A stretch of DNA of 64,000 nt from Fragilaria crotonensis (Eukaryota; Bacillariophyta; Fragilariophyceae; Fragilariales; Fragilariaceae), in assembly GCA_022925895.1 (NCBI GenBank), contig JAKSYS010000127.1, positions 1 through 64,000 of the forward strand, in the 5' to 3' direction. Positions 9,754 to 22,563 of the stretch are shown in pieces. The position numbers and the translations under genes were made by a program. The notes beneath the pieces were generated by a model. That model was not told the origin of the DNA. It saw only the letters and a program-made list of their open reading frames with translations, and searched no databases. Each line of letters begins with the position of its first letter. Position 1 is the first letter of the stretch.

Positions 9754-12311
9754 ATGAAACCGTCTCGCTCTACACCTGCAACGCAACCAGGTGCGATTGC
9801 AGTTTCGGCAGGAAATGACAGCCACAACCACGCAGCATTACCCGATGTCGTGGAACCTGATGCCATGATTTTGCCACGATCGTCTCGTGGTGTTGATACG
9901 GATACCAAGCCACACGCTGCTGCTGCAACAACGAACTCCTCTTCTCCGGAACCAATTCAAGTGACAGAACCAGACAATGATTCAATTCCCACCGGTGGCG
10001 CTGCTTCTGCAACCGCCGGAGCCGCTGCCGCGGCCATGACAAATCTTGAAGCTCCAACGTCTACCAACAGTCTCACCAGTACAAGTATCAGTAGTCAACG
10101 TGAACGTCATCAGAATAACCTCAAGGGTAAGGAGAAACCAAAGGTTGCAGCCACGACCCCTGGTGCTGTGGCAGTATCCGCCACGAAACCAGAACCGACG
10201 GCATCGGATTACGTCCTTAACGACAACAGCAGCCACTCGGACCTTGCCTCGCCGTCTAGTTGGCATTCAGACAAGAATGCCAAACATCGCAAAGGCAGAC
10301 GTACTCCTACCGCTCTTGTTCCTGGAGCAGTCGCGGTTTCGAACCATGACTCAACCACCACCACCAGCACAGCAAGTCCACGATTGGCCAAGAAACTGAG
10401 TGACAAGGAGGAAAAGAGACAGAACGCGGCGTCCAAGCCTGGTGCCGTCCGTGTCGATGGCCCTGTCGGAGAAGTACTGGCCTCGAAAGAAGGATTTGCC
10501 AAGCGAGCACCACTTCGATCGACATCATCATCCTCATCAACAACAACATCTGCTGCTATTTATGCATCGGATAGTTCCATGAAACCTGCTTCGACCAAAT
10601 CGCCATCCCAAAAACCTGGAGCGACGGCTGTATCCGGTGCTGACACATCTGAAAGTATCTTGTCGGCAAAAGAGCGCTTTGCGGCGCGACGTGCACGACT
10701 TGGACAAACCGATGCACCCACTAGTGGTGACCCTGCCATTATGACAGTCGATTCGAAAGGAGTCGAGGAGGATGCTGGTACTACGTTGATGGCAGAAGTG
10801 TCATCCGTTTCTACAACCAATGACAGGGATTTGTCAATGCGTCCATCCACTACTTCGGAACATACAACAACCACGTCGTCGTCTCGGGACGCGTATCACA
10901 CTCACGTTCCGGCTGATATCCCACATGTCTCGTATGAGAAAAGTGGTGACTTTGATTTGGAAAAGAGCAAGGCGTTTACAACGACCCAGTATGCTGAAGT
11001 TACCGCAGTTTCTGCTATTGACGCACCAAAGGATGAGACTCTTCCAATTGGCTGTCGTCGTAGGAGATGGATCATTATTGGTGTGATTGTCCTTGCAGTC
11101 ATTGTTGGGATCGTTGCAGCAGTTGTGAGTACGAATTCGTCGAAATCAAGCAACAGCAGCAGCAGTCCCAGTAACAGCAGCAGTCCTCCAGTGTCTGTTC
11201 CAACAGCAGCACCCACCATTTCCTCGCAAGAAGCAGATCGTCGTAAGAAATTGATCCAAGATGCAAGTCCCAGTACTTCAATTGTGGACGACACTGCGTC
11301 GCCTCCGACTCTGGCATTGGAGTGGATGGCATCCGACCCGGTGTCGGCAACTCTGGATGACAATGCCTTTGTACAACGATTCGCAGTTGTCACTCTCTAT
11401 TATAGTACCAACGGTTCCGATTGGACATCACAACCGGACCCACCATGGCTCAGTCCTGTCGATGAATGCGAGTGGGGTGGTATCGTCTGCGGGTCGGATG
11501 GTGTCGTCTTGGAATTAAATCTCGACAACTTTGGTGTATCGGGATACCTACCTCTCGAGATTGCATTACTGTCACAACTCATATTGTTGAGCATGTTCTC
11601 AGGAAGTCTCGCCGGCAGTCTTCCGACTGAGATTGGGCAGCTTACTGTCTTGTCGTCGTTAACACTTTCAAGTCAGAGTCTCGAGCGTACAATCCCTACA
11701 GAGGTCGGGATGCTATCACAACTGCGAATTCTCAACCTCAACGAGAACTCTTTGACTGGCGTGATCCCTGAAGAAGTGAGCCAACTCGAAGGCTTGGAGT
11801 CTCTCAAACTTGATGATAATGGTCTAGTGGGATCGCTCCCCCTGAATCAGTTGCCAACAAGCTTGACAGAGCTGGATCTTTCGAGGAACAGCTTTCAAGG
11901 GTCCATTCCTGCCAGTGAATTGGGGCGGTTGACGAAGCTGACATTGCTCACTCTAAGTCGGAACAGTTTGGGAGGAGGAATTCCGACAGAGTTGGGCGTC
12001 CTATTTGGATTGACGTCCTCAGTCTGGATAGCGCTCAACTGAATGGCACCATTCCGACAGAAATCGGACTCCTGGTTTCTTTGGAGTTGTTGAATCTTGT
12101 TGACAATGATCTGGAAGGTTCCATTCCAACGGAACTGGCTGTGCTAACAGGCCTTCAAGGGATTGATGCCCTTATGCTCTACTCGAATGCGTTGACGGGG
12201 AGTATCCCAGATTCCATGTGTGCCGATGCCGCAGATATCAGTCCTGTCATTGATTGTGCGGAGGTGACATGTACCTGCTGCAGGGGTTCCAATGCTGAAT
12301 CCTGTCCCTAA
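9754..12311 (+). CDS. Type II membrane leucine-rich-repeat receptor-like protein
   Basis: The N-terminal half (residues 1 to about 430) is hydrophilic and Ser/Thr/Ala-rich. It has five spaced PGA(V/I/T)xV(S/D) motifs near residues 12, 137, 190, 229 and 288. Next come CRRRR and a hydrophobic helix WIIIGVIVLAVIVGIVAAVV (about 438-460). A Ser/Asn-rich stalk follows, then an N-terminal LRR cap (FAVVTLYYSTNGSDW...CEWGGIVC) and plant-type LRRs with LxGxIPxE spacing. Basic residues before the helix and the distal LRRs suggest a cytoplasmic tail and an extracellular LRR domain that binds ligand or wall. Such LRR proteins with PGAVAVS tails are, to my knowledge, a diatom expansion. The frame stops at 12042 in the middle of an LRR, and the next LRRs continue in another frame to 12311. 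A one-base loss in the CC run near 12017 would explain this: a real mutation or a consensus error. Confidence 0.82.
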
Positions 12312-14230
12312 GTATCGAGTGATGCAGCACAACAGTCGCAGTAAGTCTATTCCTACATGGCGCAGTAGGTATCGGTTCCATGAAAGGTGAATGTTTGGTT
12401 GCTCTTCAGATGCAAAAAAAAGGTTATTCCCGCATGAGTCCACAACGTTCAGGGGCATTTGACAATGTTGTCCGTAGCACGATTACAATGTACCTGGTCC
12501 TATGCGACGCTCGCCACATTTGTTTGAACTTTGTAGGGCTGACCATGACATTGTCTGGTTGTATCCAATTTGTTTCGGATTATGTACTCGTGTTATTATT
12601 CTACAAAAACATTTGATTTTGTGTTGCTTCTTCAACCCCACCACAACTCACTACTAGCGCCTGCATCTGGAAACAATGCATTATTAGGACACGAGATGAA
12701 GACCATACTTTCAATGCCTGCAGACTCTTTTGCCGTTGCCTTTGTTTCCATCAACAACTAAAAAGATGAAGAGTCCATGTCGCCACGACGTTGCAAGGTA
12801 GTAGCAGCTTCCTGGCATATCATGTCGAATTGTCATTGGATGGCGCTCACTCTCGTCAACAACAGCTGGTCTCCATGATGTACGAGATTTACTGCCATGA
12901 CTACTAGCATGCCTCGATCGGATCCCACCATCCAGCGGTGGCATGTTGCCATTTGGGAGGATTCTGTCGGTAGTTGAGCTAAGTAAGGAGTCTTCAGAAG
13001 GCAACAGAACTTGGTTCTGTCGACGAATCAGTGATTTTAAAGCAATCCGCAGACTGTAAGCGAACGCGAAAGAAGAAAAACTTGAAGAAGAACGTCATTG
13101 CAAGTCAATCAAGGGGAGTGCAAATTTTGAATGCAAACTTGTTTCCTGCGTTCTCCGTGCTTAGATGGTTGAAGTCTTCTCAGAGAAGAGGTTGATGGAC
13201 CCCCATAATCCTATCACGTGCTTCATTGAGCTCCTTGCCTCGACAATGGTAGTTGTAGTTTGTGACGATCACTTTGCAGCAATTAATCGTATGGGCGGAA
13301 TTCCATCATACGATTGCTGAGATTCAGGAAGGTATGTACCGAAGCAAATATCGCGTTACGCGGAACGCATAAAGTCATGGTCATTGTGCAAGGTTTGTCT
13401 CACCACCAAAAACCGAATCTGAATGGGGAATCTCGTATGCCGTGTACTGTAGGAACTATAACAACTTCACCTAGGATAATGAGCTGGAGCACGTTATATA
13501 ACCATATTCATTCACTATCGTCTTTCAACTTGCGACCCAGACATGCATTCGAAAGGTTGGATTGGCAATTATAATGGTATGACATAATTGCGTCATTTAT
13601 GTTTGTCGAAAGCCATTTCGTCTCATGTATGATTTGTCATTGCAAACTATACTTCACGTAGCATGAGGAATTGCGATTTTTGTCGGTCGTTTCAGCGGAA
13701 ACCATGACCGTGATAGCATCACAGCTTCTGATGCCGATTGCGATTGCTATAAATGTGTGTCATGGAAACTATGCCATTCAAGTCATTTCAATGTGTTTCG
13801 AGTCACGTAAACAGTTACAACGAATTTGATATAAGATATAACCGAGGAGAAAGGAATGGTCAATCGTACAACGTGGTCTGTGTCTGTCATATCTCAGCGA
13901 CAGTTCCGTATAGCCACGAATCTCCCAACGTATAAGACTACGAGGATAAAAACGAGCCCAAGGAATCAGAGGACGTTCGAGTTTCCATTGGTCATACACA
14001 AGACACAGAGCACGTCGGTGACCTGTGACACTCTCTCATCACCCCCAGAATCATTACACAACAAGCAAAAACAACAACAACGATAGTAGAGATGCAACGT
14101 ATATGCACACCCGCGTTGGTCAGCAACTATTAGTTCCCCACCAAACCTTTTAGTCGTCGCACGCCAAACTGAAGTGCTACAACAACGATAGTTGAATCAC
14201 TTCGGGGTGTGAATTCTTGGAGTATCGCTC
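12312..14230. other. Intergenic, no gene seen
   Basis: About 1.9 kb between the LRR gene and giant gene A. Only short open frames without recognisable features occur (for example about 97 residues on the minus strand at 12711-13004). No RNA gene or clear repeat was identified by eye. Confidence 0.4.
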
Positions 14231-14360
14231 ATTAGTTCGAGAAGAACGGGATTGGCACGGGGAAAAAAGGGGACTGTTGACTATCTCACCTATATCAAGG
14301 GACGAATTGCAAATTTTAGACTCGCTTTCCTCCTGCCTTCCAGCTCCAACAGTATCAAAC
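14231..14360 (+). promoter_or_regulatory. Conserved upstream region of giant gene A
   Basis: This stretch matches the upstream region of paralogue B (31623-31750, opposite strand) in order and spacing. Shared words are AGAACGGGATTG, CGGGGA, GGGGACT followed by TTGA, CTCGCTTTCCT and ATCAAA just before the start exon. Conservation outside coding DNA implies a core promoter and 5' leader retained since the duplication. Confidence 0.6.
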
Positions 14361-17300
14361 ATGCGGTAAGTGAACATGAGCAGTTGTATCGAATCCAATT
14401 GGAATCAAGAAAACGCTAACGATTCCTCTCTTCATTCATCCTGATTACGTTTCAATCACGAATTGTCATTCGCGATTCGCCAAAAATACGCCTCTCGCGC
14501 TCTCTCTATACTGTCCACACAACACGAACAATTTGCCCCCACGTTTCTTTTTTCACTTTTTTACGCCCATGACGACGACGCATTTATTCAACAATACGCA
14601 CACTCCATTCTGAATTGATCATTATATATACATCAATGCAACACATTGCAACCATGTGAAAAAAATAGGGAAACAACAACAACGACAACACTTTTGGATG
14701 CAACCAATCATTCTCTTGAAGCACAACTCAGTCTCATCAGCCAACACAGTGGTGTTCCGAATCAACAACAACCGCGAGAACGTGGTATTGAAGATATCGA
14801 TAATGATTCACCCGACATTGATATTTATGAAAACAATTCGGCAAAATCATCCACAACGCCGGAAGAGCAGCAAGAACAAGTGGAACGTGTACCTCAATCC
14901 CCGGATACGCCAAAACGGCACAATCGAACGTTAACCTATGAGGAAGCTAGTCAATGGAGCGATCATGATGATGACGAAAACGACGACAAGAGCAAACAAG
15001 GTTCCAAACCGAAAAGTTTATATGCTGTAGGTGCAGCACTCATTTTTACAGTCGGAGCGGCTAGTGTCGTGGCGGACACGCTACTGAACGACGATGACGA
15101 TCTTGGTGCCTTTCACAATTTTACAACCACCCACAACCATATTACAGGTGGAAACCCCCTGCAAGGAAATCCCACGTCGTCACTCCAGACCACACCTGAT
15201 TTCAGTCAAACGGCACAACTAGCGTCGGCGCCGCCGCCGCCAGTGGCGGCACCTCCTCCTCCCGTACCCATACTGTCACCAGCGGAACTTCAAGTCATGC
15301 AACAAATGGCATGTCAAGCTGCTTCCAATGCAGCAGGCACTGCGGGTTCCGCATCGGCGGCTGTATCTGGTGCTGTAACAGGGGGTGCAGGGGCTGCCAC
15401 AACGTACGTGACAAACATTCTCTCAATTGTTGTTTTTGACCTTTTGTAGTACTGCCTGCTATACGAATATGACTGATTGACTCACTCATTAATTTTTCTT
15501 CTCATGACATTTACAGAACTGCCGTGAATGCAGTTATAGCGTCGGTACTAGCGCTAGCTATCGCGGCATCTGTCGCTGGGGGGATGAGTGTTCGCAATCG
15601 AAGTGCTCCGATGACAACGGTACCACCAGTCCCGTCGGCAGCGCCAAGTATATCGCTAATCCCATCCCTTGTGCCAAGCACATCGCAATCACCGTCCATA
15701 GAGACTTGTTATGAAGATCCTGTGTTCAAGAATGGACGAGCTGTACTAGAATTTGAAGGTTTCAAGCGTATTCTTATTGGGAATGAAAAGGTGCTAGTGG
15801 AGGATGCATTCAAGACAGCGTACAACGATGTGTCCGCGGGATGCTTTGACATTTATCAACGATTCCTGGATGCATCTGAGATTGTGAATCAAACTCTGCT
15901 TACTGATCCAACCGGTCCACCAATTCTGGTGGCAGAGTTTGCGGCGACTGTTCGATGTCGGGATTGTTACGATCGTGAACCACTGTTTGGGCATACCAAT
16001 TCGTCACAAGGCGTATCACAACGATCCGCACCAGCACTTGTTGGACATTCCCATTTTCCTGGAGGCATCTTTCATAGGAGTTCACCATTAATTGGCCACC
16101 CGCATTTAGCTGGGGGCATATTTCAGAGGGGCAAGCACGATAGACGTTTACAGGGGATCGACATCCCACCGACCCCCGCACCGGTCCAACTATCAGACAT
16201 TAAATATGTTGATGTCGCCCTTGCACTTGAGAAGATCATTTTCGGGATTCTTGGCTCTCCTGGGGGAGATGGGTTACTTCCGTGTTGCTTCGTAAGGGTG
16301 AAAGAAGGCAGAGCTCTGGATAGCGAAGGAAATGTCGTAGACATGTTCGATTTTGATTCTGCTGTGCCGACCGTTTCTCCATCACCATCATCACAACCTT
16401 CGCCAATTCCATCGTCGAATCCGACTTTGTTGCCTTCGATGCAACCAACGTTATTCGTATCATTTCAGCCATCAACACGTCCATCCCCGATACCATCGTT
16501 TCGTCCGACAACTGGTTCACCAAGTTCTTCTCCTTCGGAAAGATCTTCCATTACCCCGTCTATCGCACGAAGTTCGATACCTTCGCCCAATCCAAGCGGC
16601 CAACCGAGTGATGGACCATCGTCAGCTGCAAGTTTTCCTCCTAGTGAACGACCCAATTCGCCGATTTCCCCGGATGCAATCCTACCACCCTCCGCAACGC
16701 CTTCCCAAACACGATCCATCGGACCCTCGATTCTGAGAAGTGCCATACCATCAGGAAGACCAAGCCGGATGCCGACGCAACAACCGAGTGTATCTCCATC
16801 AAATATCCCAACGTCTGTTCCATCTGAAAGAGCTTCCGATGAACCCTCGCTGGAAAGGAGCGCACTTCCTTCGCCGAGGCTCAGCATATCCCCGAGGCTT
16901 GTGTCATCTTTGGATCCTTCTACTGAACCCAGTCGTTTACCGACAGCGTCGCCCTCCTTTATTCCAACGACAAGTCCGTCAATGCGGAGAAGTGCGATAC
17001 CTTCACCCAGTCCTAGCGAAGCTCCGACAGTTTTATCATCATTGCAGCCCTCAACAGCTCCAAGCAGAACTCCAAGTAAACGACCTTCAAGTTCGCCGTC
17101 AGTGCAAAGGAGTGCCATCCCATCCCCAAGCCCCAGCGTGTCGCCAACAGTGGACGCATCGAAGGTGCCTTCAGTTGTACCAAATCAAGTGCCAAGCGTC
17201 GTTCCGAGCTTTTCGCCGACATCACTACCAAGCTTAGCCCCAACTGAAAGTCCTTCAAGCTCGCCGTCAGTGCAGCGGAGTGCCATCCCGTCGCCTAGTC

Positions 17301-20300
17301 CCAGTGTGTCACCGACAGCGGACGCCTCAAAGGTGCCTTCGGTTGTTCCAAGTCCAGCTCCAAGCGTCGTTCCTAGCGTTTTGCGGACATCACTTCCAAG
17401 CGGTGGTCCAAACCAAAGTCCTTCAAACTCGCAGTCAGTGCAAAGGAGTGCTGTCCCATCGCCAAGCCCCAGCGTATCGCCGACAGTGGTGGCCTCAAAG
17501 GTGCCTTTGGTTTCACCAAGTCAATGGCCAAGTGTCGTTCCACGCGATTCACCGACATCACTTCCAAGCGGGGGTTCAAGCCAAAGTGCTTCAAGCACGC
17601 CGTCAGTGCCAAGGAGTGCCATCCCATCGCCGAGCCCTAGTGTGTCGCCGACAGTGGTTGCCTCGAACATGCTTTCGGTTGCACCAAGTCATGCCCCAAG
17701 CGTCCTTCCGAACGTTTCGCCGACATCGTTCCCAAGCGGGGGTTCAAGCCAAAATCCTTCACGCTCGCCGTCAGTGCCAAGGAGTGCCATCCCATCGCCG
17801 AGCCCTAGTGTGTCGCCGACAGTGGTTGCCTCGAACATGCCTTCGGTTGCACCAAGTCATGCCCCAAGCGTCGTTCCAAGCGTTTCGCCGACATCGTTCC
17901 CAAGCGGGGGTTCAAGCCAAAGTCCTTCAAGCTTGCCGTCAGTGCAAAGGAGTGCCATCCCGTCGCCTAGTCCCAGTGTGTCGCCGACAGTGGTTGCGTC
18001 AGACGTGCCTTCGGTTGTACCAAGTCAAGCTCCAAGCGATTCACCGACATCATTTCCAAGCGGGGGTCCAAGCCAAAGTCCTTCAAGCTCACCGTCTGTG
18101 CGAAGGAGTGCTATCCCATCGCCTAGTCCCAGTGTGTCGCCGACAGTGGTCGCCTCGAAAGTGCCTTCGGTTGTACCAAGTCAAGCACCAAGCGTCGTTC
18201 CTAGCGTTTCGCCGACATTACTTCCAAGCGGGGGTTCAAGCGAACGTCCTTCAAGTTCGCCGTCAGTGCAAAGGAGTGCCATCCCATCGCCGAGCCCAAG
18301 TGTGTCGCCGACGGTGGTCGCGTCGAAGGTGCCTTCGGTTGTACCGAGTCAAGCCCCAAGCGTCGTCCCAAGCTTTTCGCCGACATCACGTCCAAGCCAA
18401 AATCCTTCAAGCTCGCCGTCAGTGCAAAGGAGTGCCATCCCATCGCCAAGCCCCAGTGTGTCGCCGACAGTGGTTGCCTCGAAGGTGCCTTCGGTTGCAC
18501 CAAGTCAAGCGCCGAGTGTCGTTCCAAGCTTTTCGCCGACATCACATCCAAGCTTATTCCCAACCGAAAGTCCTTCAAGCTCGCCATCAGTGCAAAGGAG
18601 TGCCATCCCATCGCCAAGCCCCAGCGTGTCGCCGACAGTGGTTGCGTCAAACGTACCTTCGGTTGTACCGAGTCAAGCCCCAAGCGTCGTCCCAAGCTTT
18701 TCGCCGACATCACGTCCAAGCCAAAGTCCGTCAAGCTCGCCGTCTGTGCAAAGGAGTGCCATGCCATCGCCGAGCCCAAGTGTGTTGCCGACAGTGGTCG
18801 CCTCGAAGGTGCCTTCGGTTGTACCGAGTCGAGGCCCAAGCATCGTTCCGGGCGTTCCACCAACATCACTTCCAAGCCGGGATCCAAGCCAAAGTCCTTC
18901 AAGCTCGCCATCAGTGCAAAGGAGTGTTGTCCCTTCGCCAAGCCCCAGCGTATCGCCGACAGTGGTGGCCTCAAAGGTGCCTTCGGTTTTACCAAGTCAA
19001 AGCCCAAGCGTCGTTCCTAGCGTTTCGCCGACATTACTTCCAAGTGGGGGTCCAAGCCAAAGTCCTTCAAACAAACCGTCAGTGCAAAGGAGTGCTGTCC
19101 CATCGCCAAGCCCCAGCGTGTCGCCAACAGTGGTCGCCTCGAAGGTGCCTTCGGTTTCACCAAGTCAAGTGCCAAGTGTCGTTCCGAGCGGTTTACCGAC
19201 ATCAATTCCAAGCCAGGGTCCAAGCCAAAATCCTTCAAGCTCGCCGTCAGTGCAAAGGAGTGCCGTCCCATCGCCAAGCCCCAGTGTGTCGCCGTCAGTG
19301 GTCGCCTCGAATGTACCTTCGGTTGTACCAAGTCATGCCCCAAGTGTCGTTCCGAGCGTTTCACCGACATCACGTCCGAGCTTATCCCCAACTGAAAGTC
19401 CTTCACGCTCGCCGTCTGTGCAAAGGAGTGCCGTCCCATCGCCAAGCCCCAGCTTGTCGCCGTCAGTGGTTGCCTCGAACGTGCCTTCGGTTGTACCAAG
19501 TAGTGCCCCAAGCTTCGTTCCGAGCGTTTCACCGACATCACTTCCAAGCTTATCCCCAACTGAAAGTCCTTCAAGCTCACCGTCAGTGCAAAGGAGTGCT
19601 GTCCCTTCGCCAAGCCCCAGTGTGTCGCCAACAGTGGTTGCCTCCAACGTGCCTTCGGTTGTACCAAGTCAAGCACCAAGCGTCGGTCCGAGCGTTTTAC
19701 CGACATCACTTCCAAGCCGGGATCCAAGCCAAAGTCCTTCGAGCTCGCCGTCAGTGCAAAGGAGTGCTGTCCCTTCGCCGAGCCCCAGTGTGTCGCCGAC
19801 AGTGGTCGCCTCCAAGGTGCCTTCAGTTGTACCAAGTCAAGCACCGAGCTTCGTTCCGAGCGTTTCACCGACATCACGTCCAAGCGGTGGTCCGAGCCAA
19901 AGTCCTTCCAACAAACCGTCAGTGCAAAGGAGTGCTGTCCCATCGCCTAGTCCCAGTGTGTCGCCGACAGTGGTTGCCTCCAACGTGCCTTCGGTTGTAC
20001 CAAGTCAAGCGCCAAGCTTCGTTCCGAGCGTTTCCCCGACATCACTTCCAACTGGTGGTCCAAGCCAAAGTCCTTCAAGCTCGCCGTCAGTGCAAAGGAG
20101 TGCTGTCCCATCGCCAAGTCCCAGTGTGTCGCCGACAGTGGTCGCCTCGAAGGTGCCTTCGGTTGTACCAAGTCAAGCGCCAAGTGTCGTTCCTAGCGTT
20201 TTACCGACATCACTTCCAAGCCAGGATCCCAGCCAGAGTCCTTCCAACAAACCGTCTGTTCAAAAGAGCTCGGTTCCATCTCCTACTCCAACTGGTTTGC

Positions 20301-21111
20301 CAAGCGCTATGCCCAGCCGTTCTGTTTCCCCCACGATATCGCCGAGCAATACTCCTTCGCTTTCGCTTGGACCGAGTCAACATCCGAGTGAAGTTCCATC
20401 CGTATCATTGTCGCCTTCGCGTTTACCAAGTGTTGTTCCATCAACATCAAAAGGACCAAGTGAAAGACCCAGCATTGGACCTTCGCTTTCAATCATCCCA
20501 TCGAGTGTTCCTTCTATTTCGTCAATGCCTTCTGTCCGGACAATCTGTCTTGTGGAAGCGAATGAAGATTTCGAAACTGGTCTTGCACCTGGCTGGACAA
20601 ACTTCACTTCCGTGAATAGTCAGTACCCGGGGTATTTCTCGAATTTCCTTGGACCCTTTGAGAGGTCCCAACAGCCGATGAAAAGCTTTGAATTGTCACC
20701 TGCTACGACGAAAGTTCGTGTTCAGTTTGATTTTTATCAAATCGACACTTGGGATGGGAACTCGTTCTTCGGTCCGGACAAATTCAAAGTATTTGTCAAC
20801 AATAACCTGGTTGATTTGGGTTTTTTTACCAAGGAAACGACTGACAATCGGGCAAGTGGGAGTACGCCGGTGGATGGTGGTATCCGATGGAGACGTGAGT
20901 ACATGGATAGCAGCCGATCTCGTATCTTTGGACCCACGGTGGATGAGCGCCACCATATAACCATTGATATCCCTGAAAGCAAGCTTGCACCGTCAGAATA
21001 CTGACTCTTCAGTTCTTTGCGGATGTAAACGAAGGGAATGGCAATGAACCTGCAGGCATTGACAATTTGGTCATTGTCTCGTGTCCGAACAATACACCGT
21101 TTCCAGTATGA
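14361..21111 (+). CDS. Giant PSxxPS-repeat membrane/wall protein (gene A), three exons
   Basis: Exons are inferred as 14361-14365 (ATGCG), 14669-15403 and 15517 onward. Introns begin GTAAGTG and GTACGT and end AAAATAG and TTTACAG; both are phase 2 and both are conserved in gene B. The protein is about 2,075 residues. An acidic N-terminus leads to a hydrophobic segment (SLYAVGAALIFTVGAASVVA), a proline and alanine-rich linker, and a second hydrophobic segment (VNAVIASVLALAIAASVAGG). A cysteine-containing domain follows (CYEDPVFKNGRAVLEFEGFKR...ATVRCRDCYD...LPCCFVRVKEG). Next is a very long PSxxPS stalk of about 56-residue repeats, and then a C-terminal domain with GWTNFT, FLGPFERSQQP and TWDGN..FGPDKFKVFVNN. 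Role inferred: secreted or wall-anchored structural or adhesive protein. The frame stops at 21004, but the conserved tail LTLQFFADVNE...FPV continues in the next frame to 21111, so one base appears lost near 21000. Confidence 0.75.
17090..20270 (+). repeat. Coding tandem repeat of about 168 bp (gene A stalk)
   Basis: About nineteen units with the peptide pattern SVQRSAxPSPSPSVSPTVVASxVPSVVPSxAPS, mostly 165-171 bp long, with two or three shorter units. Units keep the reading frame. Because codons are biased, the second forward frame (17280-20615) and several minus frames also stay open. These are by-products of the repeat. Confidence 0.88.
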
Positions 21112-22563
21112 TAGTAATAATCTAATGCTGGGTTTGGAGGTAAATGACGAAATCAACTGTTTATCCTCTACTAGCTAGAATTGCTTGGATTGGTGTTAGA
21201 TCAAACCTTTCAGTCGGCGAGCTACCAAATGTCTGTGGAGAGACATCCACTTGACTTGACGATTCCATGCTCCTCAACAAATGCGAGTTGTGAAAGCAAA
21301 ACCATTTTCGAGATTGGAAGGAACCCCGATATCCCCAAAAGGTTGAATAGATTTTAGTTCCGAGATGAAGCTATCCGACCAGTCTCGCATTCATCGACAA
21401 CTGGTATCAGTGAGGCAAGTACCCCTTGGCATGACCGCGGCAATCGTCATCACGATTTGCCGAGACAGGGTCCGATGACACGGGTGTTGTCCAACGTTGA
21501 ATCAGGACTAGCCGACTGCGGTAGCTACTAGTAGGCGTCATGGCGTCTAGTTCGAGAGTACTTTCGGGACTTGCGCGCGACGATCTGCTTCGTCACAACA
21601 ATTGTTGGAGGGTTAACACCTTCCAAACCGAGGGAGCGAAAAGACATAAATTCTGCTCCCATATAATCCGTACTCCGGAGCGAGTATTGTACGCCTATAG
21701 TACATGTATGTACAGGTAGAGCAGACTTGTTGCTTGTCGCCCCCTGTGTTGGTGCATCGGATAGATGCGAAGTGGTCCGACGTCCGACGCAATAGAGTTT
21801 CATTTCACGAGAGCTAAATTTATAGCTGGATGTGAAGTTCCTTTTTCAGAAAAGTCGATCATCCAGTACTCGTACTCCGGTAAATCATACTCCAGTACAA
21901 TATCCTACTGTAGCAGTGTCTCTAGTAGGCAAGTGAGTAGAATTCGCAGTATGAGTACACAAGGTAGCGTTCCACGGTACTGTAGTACACCACAATCCAG
22001 TACTACTGTACTGGAGTAACAGATACTACCGGTAGCTAGTGTTAGGAATCGGGTTAACGGAACCTGTCAACGCATAGTCAACGTAGGGTTCGGGTTCAAA
22101 ACGAGGACATGACCGTTACGGGGCAAGCCCCCAGTAGGTGAGTGTCTAGTACGACACTGACTACTGCCCAGCGTACGTGCATACGGTATCTGTAGCTCGA
22201 AAATGCTGTCTACCGCGGTGTCCATAGAGAACGTGAGCGTGAACGAGCATGCATGTACTATCGGTCTGTCTCTATCGCTACCTGGTATGCATACGAGTAC
22301 AACTGCGTAGGCCTCCTAAAAAGACTTAAATCTACTGGTAGTAGTATATGAAACCTATCGACAAAAAGCAACGATGGTAAAAAAGGTAAACACAAACCTG
22401 CATCAACCATGAATTCGTATCGTTTTATGGTCGGAGGGGGGGGGGGGGGAATAGGCTCGCAACTCATTAATAACCAATTATAGCTGCACAACGTCGTTCG
22501 CTCTGACCTGCAAAACACCGATGCACCTTCGCATCCATGTGCATATCCACCCTAGCAACATAA
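21112..22563. other. Spacer between convergent genes A and B
   Basis: No gene supported. GTAC and AGTACT palindromes are dense from about 21,650 to 22,060. A G run of about thirteen lies near 22,437. It should contain the 3' ends of both flanking transcripts, but no clear poly(A) signal could be assigned. Confidence 0.45.

Noticed and set aside
15404-15449. Ending gene A exon two at the in-frame stop (YVTNILSIVVFDLL)
   Set aside because: A GTACGT donor and TTTACAG acceptor with matching phase, conserved in gene B, show this is intron sequence.
17280-20615. 1,111-codon open frame overlapping gene A in a second forward frame, plus minus-strand frames
   Set aside because: It exists because the PSxxPS repeat and its codon bias remove stops from other frames. 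It lacks the conserved head and tail domains.
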